Both the position numbers and the translations under genes were made by a program. The notes beneath the pieces were generated by a model. The model was not told the origin of the DNA. It searched no databases and saw only the letters and a program-made list of their open reading frames with translations. A stretch of 64,000 nucleotides of DNA from Oceanobacillus luteolus. GTDB lineage: Bacteria; Bacillota; Bacilli; Bacillales; Amphibacillaceae. Below, piece after piece: positions 27,764-37,106 of this stretch. The DNA lies in the NCBI RefSeq assembly GCF_023715655.1, contig NZ_JAMBON010000001.1, forward strand, positions 310,001-374,000. Direction: 5' to 3'. Position 1 is the first letter of the stretch. Each line of letters opens with the position of its first letter.

Positions 27764-27973
27764 TCTCTTTCCACCCCTTTTACATAAAGCTGCCTATCTA
27801 ATGTTCACACAGGCCAAATATTGGATTAATCAACTAAGATTCACATCCTGTTGAAATATCTATTTCATCACTCACTTGATAGAGAATAGATATGGCAACA
27901 GCATGCGGTGTGAATGAAAATAAGGTTTAATCGTAAGGAAGGGAAAAGAGCTTGTACTCTTTTCCCTACATTT

Positions 27974-29077
27974 TTAAAGTGAGTCTAAGTATTCTTCTAA
28001 AGCTTCACGTGTGTAAGGAATTTCAATGTCACCATTTAGAATGCTTTCTTCCCATTTTTTGACTTCGTTTATTATTTCTTCTGTCATAGCTTCTTCGTTA
28101 GTAGTAGCAACAGAAATCGCATTCTCTTCCAGACCAAACTCCAACTGTTCTCCACCAGGGAATTCACCATCCATTGCTAGTTGTGCAACATCCTGGACAG
28201 CTACGTCTACACGTTTAACCATGGAAGTAAGTGTTACGTTATGTTCACCAATTTGCCCTTCATCATGTTGGTCGCGGTCTACTCCGATTACCCAGATAGC
28301 GCGCTCTGGATCTGCGTTTTTAAGGTCTTTTGCTTCATTGAAAACCCCATTACCAGTTCCACCGGCAGCATGATAAATGATATCTACTCCAGAGTTATAC
28401 ATATCATTAGCTATCATTTTACCTTTAGATGCATCCCCGAAATGTTCCGCATATTGCACATCAACTTCAATGTCAGGATTAATTGATTTTGCTCCAGCAA
28501 TAAAACCAGCTTCAAATTTATTGATTAATGGGGAGTCAATCCCACCGACAAAACCAAGTTTATTTGTTTCCGTTTTCATAGCAGCTGCTACTCCAACTAG
28601 AAATGATCCTTCATGTTCTTTAAAAGTAATGCTGACTGTATTATCGCCTTCTACAACATCGTCAACTATTCCGAAATAGACATCTGGGTTTTGGTTGGCT
28701 AAGTTTTGAATATCTTCTTTCAACTCAAACCCAATACCGTAAATTAAGCTATAGCCTTCACGAACCATACGGGTAATATTTGGAACGTAATCCTCTGGTG
28801 CATTGGATTGTGCATAATCAAATCCGTTTCCTTTCGATAGACCATGCTCTTCTCCCCATGCACTAATTCCTTCCCAAGCGGATTGGTTAAAGGATTTGTC
28901 ATCTACCCCACCAATGTCCGTAACCATCGCAACGGAAAAATCAGATGAATCTTCACCTTCATTAGCGTTACTGTTGTCCGTATCGGCGGTTTCGTCACCG
29001 TTACCACTTCCGCAAGCGGCAAGTAGCGCCACAAGTCCCACAATCAATGTAATCCAAAACAACTTACTCTTTTTCAT
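27974..29077 (-). CDS. nupN: BmpA/Med-type nucleoside-binding lipoprotein (NupN-type)
   Basis: Extracellular, lipid-anchored substrate-binding protein of 367 residues. The signal peptide KKSKLFWITLIVGLVALLAAC ends in a lipobox (LAAC, Cys near 22), followed by a Gly/Asp/Asn/Ser-rich linker (to about 48). The BMP-family core follows, with VTDIGGVDDKSFNQSAWEG, a sequence pattern used for nucleoside binding. It captures nucleosides for the NupOPQ complex. A 210-base gap separates it from nupO, common where the binding protein must be made in excess. The upstream region is unusually long (about 476 bases) and holds an inverted repeat. Confidence 0.92.
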   Translation of the reverse strand: MKKSKLFWITLIVGLVALLAACGSGNGDETADTDNSNANEGEDSSDFSVAMVTDIGGVDDKSFNQSAWEGISAWGEEHGLSKGNGFDYAQSNAPEDYVPNITRMVREGYSLIYGIGFELKEDIQNLANQNPDVYFGIVDDVVEGDNTVSITFKEHEGSFLVGVAAAMKTETNKLGFVGGIDSPLINKFEAGFIAGAKSINPDIEVDVQYAEHFGDASKGKMIANDMYNSGVDIIYHAAGGTGNGVFNEAKDLKNADPERAIWVIGVDRDQHDEGQIGEHNVTLTSMVKRVDVAVQDVAQLAMDGEFPGGEQLEFGLEENAISVATTNEEAMTEEIINEVKKWEESILNGDIEIPYTREALEEYLDSL

Positions 29078-29553
29078 TGCAATGCCCCCTTATTCCTTTC
29101 TTTTCTCACAAAACAGTCATGATGGATGAATTTACTCACATATCTTTTTCTATAAATAGATTAATAGATATCGTAACCATTACTCGAAAAGATACTATGT
29201 CGATTCACCCTTGATGTCATACGTATCATGCCACAGTAACGTTGCAAATGAAAAGGTTTTCCACACAAAAAATAAGCAACAACCTGATTATTTATGACTA
29301 CGCTTTCAAGGTTTTGTAAAAAAAATCAGTCTGTCCCTTATCAACAATCGATTATTTCAGTGATATATCGACCTTTTTCCTAAAAATCAACGAAATACTG
29401 AAAGCATTTACAACTGCGAGCATGCTACTAATGACATATGACGATTTTGTCATAAAATACTATATCACTATTAAGGTAATAAATAAATAGAAATGCTAAA
29501 TTTTATTATTAAACTGCTATAAATGATCAATATTGAATCCATAGAATAAAAAA
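29078..29553. other. Long non-coding region upstream of nupN
   Basis: About 476 bases with no gene I can support. It is AT-rich and must contain the nupN promoter; I saw several weak -35/-10 combinations but none convincing. The only clear symmetry is TATGAC GATTTT GTCATA at 29437-29454, listed separately. In B. subtilis a gntR-type regulator gene (ymfC) lies between spoIIIE and nupN; no remnant of it was recognised here. Confidence 0.6.
29437..29454. promoter_or_regulatory. Inverted repeat upstream of nupN, possible operator
   Basis: Perfect six-base arms TATGAC / GTCATA separated by six bases, with a second overlapping near-palindrome (TGACATATGAC) on its left. It is about 360 bases from the nupN start, which is far for an operator, so function is uncertain. 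Confidence 0.3.
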
Positions 29554-29624
29554 TCAGGTCGCTAGCTCCACTACATCTTCATTCGATTAAATTCGAGTAA
29601 AGATGTAATAGGGCAGCTCCCTGA
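29554..29624 (-). terminator. Long imperfect hairpin terminator after spoIIIE
   Basis: The outer arms (29554-29579 and 29600-29624) share TCAGG, AGCT, CTA-TTACATCTT-type blocks and form a stem of about 25 pairs with several mismatches. On the minus strand it is followed by TTTTTTA. It begins 12 bases past the spoIIIE stop and is much longer than the other terminators of the window. Confidence 0.75.
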
Positions 29625-29636
29625 CTCTTATCGTCC

Positions 29637-31916
29637 TTACACTGTAGGTGCTTGTTCCTCGGTTTCAGTATTCGACACTAGGACCGTGCGTGGCTTGCTG
29701 CCTTCGTAAGGCCCTACAATTCCTCTTGCTTCCATTGCATCAATTAGACGTGCAGCACGAGTATAACCGATGCGGAATCGACGCTGAAGCATCGATACAC
29801 TTGCACTTTGAATTTCGATGACCAATTGGACGGCATCGTCATATAGTTCGTCATCCACCTCTTCGACGACTTCATTCGTATCCTCAGGAATCATTTCCTC
29901 TTGATAGGAAGCTTTCTGCTGATCAATACAATGATCAACCACTCGTTCTACTTCCGAATCTGATAAAAATGCCCCTTGGACACGGATTGGTTTAGACGAT
30001 CCAACAGGGAGAAACAGCATATCTCCACGTCCTAATAGTTTTTCCGCTCCACCAGTATCCAATATCGTCCGAGAGTCCGTTTGAGAGGAAACACTAAACG
30101 CGATTCTAGATGGTATATTTGCTTTAATTACCCCAGTAATAACGTCTACCGATGGACGTTGAGTTGCGATGATTAAATGAATACCAGCAGCACGGGCCAT
30201 TTGAGCTAGTCTTGTTATTGCATCTTCCACGTCACTGGAAGCAACCATCATCAAGTCAGCAAGTTCATCAACAATGACAACAATAAATGGAAGTTCCGGC
30301 TCTTCTTCTCCAGCAGTTTGATTATATTTGCGGATATATTCATTATAACCTTGGATATTTCTTGTTCCTGTTTCAGAGAATAAATCATACCTTCTCTCCA
30401 TTTCTGCTACAACTTTCTTCAATGCGCGAGATGCCTTTTGTGGATCCGTCACAACTGGTGCAAGTAAGTGAGGAATACCATTATATACATTCAGCTCCAC
30501 TTTTTTCGGATCAATCATCATCATTTTCACTTCATGAGGTTTTGTCCGCATTAATAAAGCCGTGATAATGCCATTGATACATACACTTTTTCCGCTACCG
30601 GTAGATCCTGCAATGAGCAAGTGCGGCATCTTGTTCAATTCGGTCAAAATGGCATCTCCAGAAATATCTCTTCCTAAAGCGACGAGTAGTTTCGATGACT
30701 TATTTCCCCATGTATCTTCCATAACTTCACGTAAAGAAACCATAGCAATATCTTTATTAGGCACTTCAATCCCGACTGCTGATTTACCTGGAATCGGTGC
30801 TTCAATACGAATATCCTTAGCTGCTAGAGCAAGAGCGATATCATCATGCAAGCCAACAATTTTGCTCACCTTTACTCCTGCTTCAGGATAAATCTCGTAC
30901 TTAGTGACAGCAGGGCCTACATTTACTTTCGTAACTTTTGCTCTAACTCCGAAACTTTGGAAAGTCTTCTCCAAAGTTCTTACAGTTGCCTGCACTTGAG
31001 ATTTATCATATTGTTGACTCGTTTGTTCTGGTTCATTAAGAAGGTCTAATGAAGGTAAGATATATTCAGGATTTTCACTTTCCACCTGTGAAAGAGCTGG
31101 TTCATCAATTTCATCTTCTTCCGTCGGTTCAGAAGTCTCCTTCACAGCTGGTGGAGCTTGCTCCTCTTTATAAGCTATCTCTGTAAAATCATTGATAAAT
31201 GGTTCATGATCAGGCGTTGCGTCTTCTATATGCGGTTCAACAGCCAATACAGCTTCATCTTTTTTCTCTTTCTTATTCTTATTAACCGTACGCTGCTTAT
31301 CTCTCAAACTAGAAAAATGCTTTTTGAAAAATTCTAGACACTTGGAAACCAAATCTCCAAGTGAAACATCTGTAATGAATAATAAGCCAATAATAATCGA
31401 AAAGATGGAGACGATAATGGTACCAGTATAAGAAAACAGGAAATATGTAAGTGCAAATAATATGGCACCAACCATTCCACCCCCAGTTTGACTGGATGGA
31501 ACTTGTCCACCAATATACGATAGGAAAGAATCCCAAGTCGAAGCTAAGACTGAAATATTTTGATTCTCTCCTATGATTGGTTCATATATTTGAACATGTG
31601 TGACAAGTAAGACACCAGCAAACAATATATAAAACCCGACCATTTTTCTTGTAAAGTAATTAGGATATTTTCTTTTTATCAACAGAACAATTCCAGTTAC
31701 AAATAGAAATACTGATGCCACAAAATACCATATACCAAAGAAAAAATGGAAAAAGTGTTCCAACCAACCTGGAATAGCTCCTTCACTAATCGCACTTGCT
31801 CCACTTCCAAAAATAGCTAAAAAGATATATAACAGACCTAATAATTCATATTTTAATAGTTTTGAGCTTTTCGTTGACTTTTTTCTCTTGCGTTTTCTTT
31901 TTGCCAACTCCTTCAC
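29637..31916 (-). CDS. spoIIIE: DNA translocase SpoIIIE/FtsK
   Basis: Septum-located motor that pumps the chromosome into the forespore and clears DNA from division septa. The 759-residue protein starts with a very basic segment ([14 protein letters not shown]), then four membrane helices (to about 190), an acidic linker (about 210-300), the alpha/beta motor with Walker [10 protein letters not shown] near 437 and a [10 protein letters not shown] Walker B, and a C-terminal gamma winged-helix domain ([26 protein letters not shown] onward) that reads SRS/KOPS-like sites. The GTG at 31916 is used; a TTG three codons later is possible since ribosome-binding signals are mixed here. A hairpin with T-tail lies just 25 bases upstream. 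Confidence 0.94.
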   Translation of the reverse strand: MKELAKRKRKRKKSTKSSKLLKYELLGLLYIFLAIFGSGASAISEGAIPGWLEHFFHFFFGIWYFVASVFLFVTGIVLLIKRKYPNYFTRKMVGFYILFAGVLLVTHVQIYEPIIGENQNISVLASTWDSFLSYIGGQVPSSQTGGGMVGAILFALTYFLFSYTGTIIVSIFSIIIGLLFITDVSLGDLVSKCLEFFKKHFSSLRDKQRTVNKNKKEKKDEAVLAVEPHIEDATPDHEPFINDFTEIAYKEEQAPPAVKETSEPTEEDEIDEPALSQVESENPEYILPSLDLLNEPEQTSQQYDKSQVQATVRTLEKTFQSFGVRAKVTKVNVGPAVTKYEIYPEAGVKVSKIVGLHDDIALALAAKDIRIEAPIPGKSAVGIEVPNKDIAMVSLREVMEDTWGNKSSKLLVALGRDISGDAILTELNKMPHLLIAGSTGSGKSVCINGIITALLMRTKPHEVKMMMIDPKKVELNVYNGIPHLLAPVVTDPQKASRALKKVVAEMERRYDLFSETGTRNIQGYNEYIRKYNQTAGEEEPELPFIVVIVDELADLMMVASSDVEDAITRLAQMARAAGIHLIIATQRPSVDVITGVIKANIPSRIAFSVSSQTDSRTILDTGGAEKLLGRGDMLFLPVGSSKPIRVQGAFLSDSEVERVVDHCIDQQKASYQEEMIPEDTNEVVEEVDDELYDDAVQLVIEIQSASVSMLQRRFRIGYTRAARLIDAMEARGIVGPYEGSKPRTVLVSNTETEEQAPTV

Positions 31917-31940
31917 CCCACATTGCTTTACTGATTTATA

Positions 31941-31970
31941 AAACCCTTACCTCAAATTTGGTAAGGGCTT
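31941..31970 (-). terminator. Terminator or attenuator between ylzJ and spoIIIE
   Basis: Stem CCCTTACC / GGTAAGGG (extended by AA/TT) with an eight-base loop, followed by GGGTTTTAT on the minus strand. It can end the tepA-ylzJ transcript. Because a good extended -10 box (31988-31996) lies upstream of it, it may also sit inside the spoIIIE leader. Confidence 0.8.
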
Positions 31971-31987
31971 ATCAATTATCTCTTCCT

Positions 31988-31996
31988 ATTATAGCA
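31988..31996 (-). promoter_or_regulatory. Extended -10 promoter candidate for spoIIIE
   Basis: The minus strand reads TGCTATAAT, a perfect extended -10. It lies about 72 bases before the spoIIIE start, with the terminator-like hairpin between. No strong -35. Confidence 0.5.
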
Positions 31997-32041
31997 TACT
32001 TTGCCAATTGATTTCTCTACTAATTATCAGAGATTGAATGA

Positions 32042-32248
32042 TTAATGAAGCGGACTTCCAGGTTGATAATTTTCATTCAAGTAATCGCTAGGGTTGGATG
32101 AAATCAGCTGTGCTAATCTATATTCACCATTCGGATATTTGTCAATACAGAACATCTTTCCTTCATGGGTAACATAAGAGCGTTCAGGTTTAACTTCATC
32201 TTTATTTGCATACACTTCTTCTAACATAAGAGGCGTATATAGGATCAC
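32042..32248 (-). CDS. ylzJ: YlzJ-like small protein
   Basis: A 68-residue conserved Bacillaceae protein of unknown function, YlzJ family. It starts [19 protein letters not shown] and contains [25 protein letters not shown], which is the conserved part. It overlaps the end of tepA by four bases, so the two are almost certainly translated together, as in B. subtilis. No membrane segment or catalytic motif is evident. Confidence 0.85.
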   Translation of the reverse strand: MILYTPLMLEEVYANKDEVKPERSYVTHEGKMFCIDKYPNGEYRLAQLISSNPSDYLNENYQPGSPLH

Positions 32249-32967
32249 TGTAACAACCCCTTTTCATCCTGTTTATTTTCTTTAATCAATTCATTGATTT
32301 TCGCCAGTGCTTCTTTTATGCCACCTACCTCATCAATGAGCCCATGGGAAACCGCTTCTTTGCCTATAACATTTGTTCCAATATCTCTCGTCAAGTTACC
32401 TTTGGCGAACATTAATTCTTTAAAGGTTTCTTCTTCTATTTTGGAGTGGTTGATAACAAATTGGATGACACGATCTTGCATTTTATCCAAGTATTCAAAT
32501 GTTTGTGGCACACCTATTACCAATCCAGTCAATCGGACCGGGTGGATCGTCATTGTTGCTGTAGGTACAATAAAGCTGTAATTGGTTGCGACCGCGATTG
32601 GTACCCCAATGGAATGACCCCCACCAAGTACAACAGAAACAGTCGGCTTGGACAAGGAGGCAATCATTTCTGACAGTGCCAATCCAGCTTCGACATCCCC
32701 ACCCACTGTATTCAATAATACAATTAACCCTTCAATCTTTGGGTTTTGTTCGATTGCTACAAGCTGAGGCAGCAAATGCTCATACTTCGTTGTTTTATTT
32801 TGTGGAGGCAGCTGCATATGACCTTCCACTTGACCTATAATCGTTAATACATGAATATTCGAATCTCCTGCTTGTGGGACATTTGTTTGACCGAGTGCTT
32901 GAATCTTTTCCACTAACGTATCTGATGGGTTATTTTGTTTTTCTCCTGGATTTTCTTCTTTATTCAT
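32245..32967 (-). CDS. tepA: ClpP-like protease TepA
   Basis: TepA (translocation-enhancing protein) is a ClpP-class serine protease made in sporulating cells of B. subtilis and linked to degradation of spore proteins and to secretion. The 240-residue product has the crotonase-like core: [23 protein letters not shown], then [24 protein letters not shown] containing the candidate nucleophile serine in HSIG, then [13 protein letters not shown]. The first roughly 45 residues are polar and rich in Asn/Gln/Glu. It precedes ylzJ and spoIIIE as in B. subtilis, but the genes expected upstream (rnjB, dapA) are missing. Confidence 0.9.
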   Translation of the reverse strand: MNKEENPGEKQNNPSDTLVEKIQALGQTNVPQAGDSNIHVLTIIGQVEGHMQLPPQNKTTKYEHLLPQLVAIEQNPKIEGLIVLLNTVGGDVEAGLALSEMIASLSKPTVSVVLGGGHSIGVPIAVATNYSFIVPTATMTIHPVRLTGLVIGVPQTFEYLDKMQDRVIQFVINHSKIEEETFKELMFAKGNLTRDIGTNVIGKEAVSHGLIDEVGGIKEALAKINELIKENKQDEKGLLQ

Positions 32968-33053
32968 TCATACACACCCTCCACCTTTTAATGATTATCA
33001 TTAGTATGTTCATTGATTACATATCCATGTATAACTCCTCAAAGAAACTAAAA

Positions 33054-33086
33054 AAGGACGTATGACCTTTCAGGTCACAAGTCCTT
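33054..33086 (-). terminator. Intrinsic terminator overlapping the dapG stop codon
   Basis: Stem AAGGAC...TGACCT / AGGTCA...GTCCTT with a short loop, with a T-run on the minus strand (GTCCTTTTTT). It ends the dapG transcript before tepA. Confidence 0.87.
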
Positions 33087-34317
33087 ATCGATAAATAGGG
33101 ATTTCCTCACTTAAACTGAACGTGTCATGTAAAGCGTTGACAGCAGTCGCCAAATTATTCTCATGCACTAAGACCCAAATCGTCGTATGGCTGTCTGCGG
33201 CCTGTAAAATTTGAATATCTTTCCTTGCTAGAGCAGATACTACCTTGGCAAGTATCCCAGGCATCCCACTCATACCCGCTCCGACAGCAGCCACTTTGGC
33301 GCAATCTTCTGTCACCTCAGCGTGGATATTCAACTTTTTAAAGATTTGCTTAGCATGACTTAAAATGGACACCGGGAGGGTGAATGCGATTTGATTTGGT
33401 GATAGATTAACAAAATCGATTGAAATCCCATGAGCGGCTAATGCTTTAAATATTTCCGTCATAGAGTATGTTGGATTTGCCCTTTTACTAATTTTTACTT
33501 GAGCAATTCCGGCCAAATGAGCAATTCCTGTAATTGGCTTATCCTCGATTTTAGCACTTTTCTGTAATGCCCTCTTACTTGAGATTAATGTACCCTTAAA
33601 TCGTTTCGAAGTAGAACGGACATGAAGAGGAAGTTTTGCTTGCATGGCAATTTCTACTGCCTGTGGATGAATAACTTTAGCTCCTTGATATGCTAAATTA
33701 CATGTTTCTGTATACGTGCAGTTTGGTAAAACCCGTGCAGAACTCACAATCTTTGGATCGGCTGTCATAATGCCATCTACATCCGTGAATATTTCAGCCT
33801 TAACTGCTCCTGTGGCGACGGCCAATGCTGCAGCTGTTGTGTCACTGCCTCCCCTTCCTATCGTGGTGATATCACCACTTTCGGTTTCCCCTTGAAATCC
33901 TGCCACTACAATACAATCATGTGTATCTAAGGCCTGCAAGATCCGCTTAGGGTTTACACTTTTTATTTTTGCATTTGTATGAGTGTCTGATGTAATAATA
34001 CCTGCTTGGGCACCCGTAAATGCTGCTGCGTTTACTCCTGCTTCTTTTAATTCATTTGCTACAACTACGGCGGAAATGATTTCACCACAAGATAATAGAA
34101 GATCCAGTTCACGATCAGAAGATTTAGTATGAGGATAGTTTACTAATCCAAGTAGAGAGTCTGTTGCATAAGGTGTTGGTTGTTTACCGAGGGCTGATAC
34201 GACGACGATTACTTTATTTTGAGTTTCAAGTGCATTTTTCACGTGATAAATTACATGTTTACGTATTTTTTTGCTTTGTAAGGAGGTACCACCGAATTTT
34301 TGTACTACAATTTGCAT
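33085..34317 (-). CDS. dapG: Aspartokinase (DapG-type)
   Basis: Aspartate kinase, first step from aspartate to lysine, threonine and methionine and, in sporulating cells, to dipicolinate. The 410-residue protein has the kinase motif VQKFGGTSL at the start, SCGEIISA, GFQGETESGDITTIGRGGSDTTA, FTDVDGIMTADPK, and two C-terminal ACT domains. In B. subtilis the dapG enzyme is inhibited by diaminopimelate. The ATG at 34317 has AGAGGTG at good distance; an upstream GTG overlaps that site. Directly after asd and near dpaAB, indicating supply of precursors for the spore. dapA does not follow, unlike in B. subtilis. Confidence 0.93.
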   Translation of the reverse strand: MQIVVQKFGGTSLQSKKIRKHVIYHVKNALETQNKVIVVVSALGKQPTPYATDSLLGLVNYPHTKSSDRELDLLLSCGEIISAVVVANELKEAGVNAAAFTGAQAGIITSDTHTNAKIKSVNPKRILQALDTHDCIVVAGFQGETESGDITTIGRGGSDTTAAALAVATGAVKAEIFTDVDGIMTADPKIVSSARVLPNCTYTETCNLAYQGAKVIHPQAVEIAMQAKLPLHVRSTSKRFKGTLISSKRALQKSAKIEDKPITGIAHLAGIAQVKISKRANPTYSMTEIFKALAAHGISIDFVNLSPNQIAFTLPVSILSHAKQIFKKLNIHAEVTEDCAKVAAVGAGMSGMPGILAKVVSALARKDIQILQAADSHTTIWVLVHENNLATAVNALHDTFSLSEEIPIYR

Positions 34318-34402
34318 TGACACACCTCTTTCGTTAAATAACGCAGCTATAATTACTTTTCGTCTATATGATGAATGTAATTATAGCTGCCGTTTCAGTT
34401 CT

Positions 34403-35449
34403 TTATAACCAATTGTTTTTAACTAATGAATGAGCAATCTGCACAGTGTTTAAGGCAGCACCTTTTACGAGATTGTCAGATACAATCCATAAGTGGAAAC
34501 CGTTTGATTTATCAGGGTCTCTTCTGACACGTCCAACAAAGACTTCATCTTTATCCGCTGAAGATAACGGAGTAGGATATACTTGTTCAGCAGGACGATC
34601 CTCCAAGATTACACCTGGTGCAGTTTCTAGGACTTTCCAGAAATCTTCAACTCTAACATTATCTTTATCAATTTCAATATATACGCTTTCCGCATGTGAA
34701 GTGAATACCGGTAAACGAACACATGTCGCTGCAACAGATAAATCTTCATCATGCAAAATCTTTTTCGACTCGTTGATCATTTTCCATTCTTCTAGAGTGT
34801 ATCCTCCCTCGGAGAACACATCGATTTGCGGAAGTGCGTTAAATGCAATTGGGTAATGCTTTGCCTCAGATTTTACTGGCAATATGTTTGCTTCCATTGC
34901 ATCACCATTAAGATGTTGTGCTGTTTGCTCTTCCAATTCAGCAATCGCTTGATCCCCTGCACCCGATACAGCTTGATAAGTGGAAACAATGATTCTCGAG
35001 AGTCCAAATGCGTCTTTGATCGGTTTTAATGCTGCGACCATTTGAATGGTGGAGCAATTCGGGTTTGCTATGATTCCTTGGTGGCTCTCGATGTCTTGTT
35101 CATTCACTTCAGGAACAACAAGAGGTACATTTTCAGCCATTCTGAATGCACTCGTATTATCTACGACAACCGCTCCACGTTGTACTGCTTCGTGAGCCAA
35201 AGCTTTAGATACAGACCCGCCAGCAGAAAATAATGCAATATCAACCCCGGAAAAACTTTCAGGAGTAGCTTCCTCAATTACATAATCATTATTAGCAAAT
35301 TGGACAGTTTTTCCCGCTGAACGTTTAGATGCTAAAACCTTCAATTCATTCACTGGGAATTCAGTCTTCTCTAATGTTTCTAAAATTTTTGTGCCTACAG
35401 CTCCAGTCGCCCCAACAACAGCTATATTATAAGCATTTTTTACTGCCAT
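34403..35449 (-). CDS. asd: Aspartate-semialdehyde dehydrogenase
   Basis: Reduces aspartyl-phosphate to aspartate semialdehyde with NADPH, the branch point metabolite for lysine, diaminopimelate and dipicolinate. The 348-residue protein has VVGATGAVGTKILE (about 10-23) for NADP binding, the active-site cysteine in IANPNCSTIQM (near 132), and QAVSGAGDQAI. SerGly and acidic catalytic regions look intact. It lies between dpaB and dapG with a small AT-rich gap (35450-35521) before it. ATG start with AAGGGAG upstream. Confidence 0.96.
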   Translation of the reverse strand: MAVKNAYNIAVVGATGAVGTKILETLEKTEFPVNELKVLASKRSAGKTVQFANNDYVIEEATPESFSGVDIALFSAGGSVSKALAHEAVQRGAVVVDNTSAFRMAENVPLVVPEVNEQDIESHQGIIANPNCSTIQMVAALKPIKDAFGLSRIIVSTYQAVSGAGDQAIAELEEQTAQHLNGDAMEANILPVKSEAKHYPIAFNALPQIDVFSEGGYTLEEWKMINESKKILHDEDLSVAATCVRLPVFTSHAESVYIEIDKDNVRVEDFWKVLETAPGVILEDRPAEQVYPTPLSSADKDEVFVGRVRRDPDKSNGFHLWIVSDNLVKGAALNTVQIAHSLVKNNWL

Positions 35450-35521
35450 TTCTGGTTTCTCCCTTCAATTGTACAAATTATTATATTATTATATTATTAG
35501 CTGTTAATTATAACATTATTT

Positions 35522-36109
35522 TCAACCAAATGAAATAAGAACAGGTTGAATCTGTTGTTTTTTTACAGCATATTCAACTGTATCAATAAGGGATGGCCAG
35601 TCTGCAACAAGGGAATTTGGCTTCTTATAAGGATCATCTTGACCGAATGGAACAAAAAATATATTTTTTGTCGCCATTAACTTCATGAGATTCATCCCAT
35701 TCAAACCCAAAGCATCATTGGTGGAAACTCCTAAAACGACAGGTGAATCATTTCTTAATGTTGATTTAGCAGCCATTAAAACCGCATTATCGGTATGAGC
35801 ATTCGCAAATTTACTCATTGAATTTCCTGTTAGAGGAGCAATTACCATACAATCCAGAGGATTCTTCGGTCCGAATGGTTCTGCTTCGACAATCGTGGAC
35901 ACAACGGGATTTCCTGTAATATCTTCCAGCTTTTTAATTTTATCCTCAGCTTTTCCATGCACAGTATCTGTCACTTTTACTGCATCAGTTATGAACGGAT
36001 ATACTTCAGCCCCTTCTTCAACCAACCGGGTAAGTTCCTTAAACACAAATACATGGGAATGATGAGATCCCGTAACACCAAATCCAATTTTCATTCCTGA
36101 CAGTGTCAT
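35522..36109 (-). CDS. dpaB: Dipicolinate synthase subunit B (SpoVFB)
   Basis: Flavoprotein-like subunit of dipicolinate synthase, which in the mother cell converts dihydrodipicolinate (or its hydrated form) to the dipicolinic acid of the spore core. The 195-residue protein has the flavodoxin-like start MKIGFGVTGSHHSHVFVF and the motif MVIAPLTGNSMSKFANAHTDNAV. It overlaps dpaA by four bases (ATGA), consistent with one bicistronic, sporulation-specific message. Its substrate derives from the aspartate branch; asd and dapG lie directly downstream. Confidence 0.94.
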   Translation of the reverse strand: MTLSGMKIGFGVTGSHHSHVFVFKELTRLVEEGAEVYPFITDAVKVTDTVHGKAEDKIKKLEDITGNPVVSTIVEAEPFGPKNPLDCMVIAPLTGNSMSKFANAHTDNAVLMAAKSTLRNDSPVVLGVSTNDALGLNGMNLMKLMATKNIFFVPFGQDDPYKKPNSLVADWPSLIDTVEYAVKKQQIQPVLISFG

Positions 36110-36987
36110 GCCAATCTCCTTCCTTCTAAAATCTGTATGATTACATTTGCTAATATTTTTCCTGATGTCTTTGGTGCGACGACTCCTGGAAGACTCTTTG
36201 CCAATATTGCTTTAATCCCCCGTTTATTTGCAAATTCAAAATCAGTGCCGCCGGGTTTTGATGCTAAATCAATAATAACTGTGTGGGCAGGCAACTTCTC
36301 TATCGCTTCTTGCTTAATGACGAGAGCTGGTATGGTATTGATTAAGATATCACAATTATCCAGATGTTCCGTCAATTGGTCCAAAGGTATAGCATGAAGA
36401 TTCATTTCTGTGATTCTTGCGAGGTCACTTAGATGATGGGAAGCTACACTAACCTTCGCACCAAGACTTGAAAATTTGTTAGCGATTGTATGACCGATCC
36501 TTCCAAAGCCGGTCACCACCACTTTTGAAGAATGTATCGTGTAATCTGTATGCTCAATCGCCATCATGATCGCACCTTCTGCTGTCGGTATGGAATTGTA
36601 GATTGCTACGTCATCCCGGTTGAGCAAGGGTACGAGTTCTAATCCAACTTGTTCCGTTACTTCGGTTAAATAAGGATTTGCCATACCTGTAAAAATGATT
36701 GCTGATTTATCTAATTGTTTAAACCAATCCTCAGTCAATTGAATTGGCCGATCAGAAAAAACAGCCTCTATATTACCGTATTCATCCGTACCAGTAATCG
36801 GTAAAATGACAACATCAAGATCAGCAGGCTGGATCTCATTAAAATCAGTCTGTTTTAAACCTGTAAAGCTTTGTTCTAATTTATCGTAGCCAACTAGAAC
36901 AATGGAAACGTTTGGCAATGCTTGCATCTGGCGAATTAATTCCAGATAGCGGGCATCACCACCAATTACAGCAATGAGTTGCTCCAT
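36106..36987 (-). CDS. dpaA: Dipicolinate synthase subunit A (SpoVFA)
   Basis: NAD(P)-dependent subunit of dipicolinate synthase, 293 residues from the selected ATG. A dinucleotide-binding motif VVTGFGRIGHTIANKFSSLGAKV is clear (near 155-177); the N-terminal half starts MEQLIAVIGGDARYLELIRQ. The start at 36987 is chosen because AGAGG lies seven bases upstream and the family begins so; an in-frame upstream start (37059) adds 24 residues and lies beyond the promoter. A SigK-type promoter is at 37024-37050, fitting mother-cell expression. Confidence 0.93.
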   Translation of the reverse strand: MEQLIAVIGGDARYLELIRQMQALPNVSIVLVGYDKLEQSFTGLKQTDFNEIQPADLDVVILPITGTDEYGNIEAVFSDRPIQLTEDWFKQLDKSAIIFTGMANPYLTEVTEQVGLELVPLLNRDDVAIYNSIPTAEGAIMMAIEHTDYTIHSSKVVVTGFGRIGHTIANKFSSLGAKVSVASHHLSDLARITEMNLHAIPLDQLTEHLDNCDILINTIPALVIKQEAIEKLPAHTVIIDLASKPGGTDFEFANKRGIKAILAKSLPGVVAPKTSGKILANVIIQILEGRRLA

Positions 36988-37023
36988 TATTGCCTCTAAC
37001 CTCCAAACATGATTTTCTCTATA

Positions 37024-37050
37024 TAGAATATGATGATAGTAGTTTAGAGT
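37024..37050 (-). promoter_or_regulatory. SigK-type promoter for dpaA-dpaB
   Basis: On the minus strand AC (37049-37050), 16 bases, then CATATTCTA (37024-37032), which exactly fits AC-N16/17-CATANNNTA, about 37 bases before the dpaA start. The spoVF operon of B. subtilis is SigK-dependent. Confidence 0.7.
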
Positions 37051-37078
37051 GATTCCCAACCAGTCAATAAATAAAAAA

Positions 37079-37104
37079 AGGCTGATATCTGCCGATATCA
37101 GCCT
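37079..37104 (-). terminator. Intrinsic terminator after ymxH
   Basis: Perfect 11-base-pair stem AGGCTGATATC / GATATCAGCCT with a four-base loop and a T-run on the minus strand. It insulates ymxH from the dpaA promoter. Confidence 0.95.
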
Positions 37105-37106
37105 AA

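Noticed and set aside
35480-35510. Short ATT tandem repeat upstream of asd
   Set aside because: A simple AT-rich microsatellite; too short to claim function.
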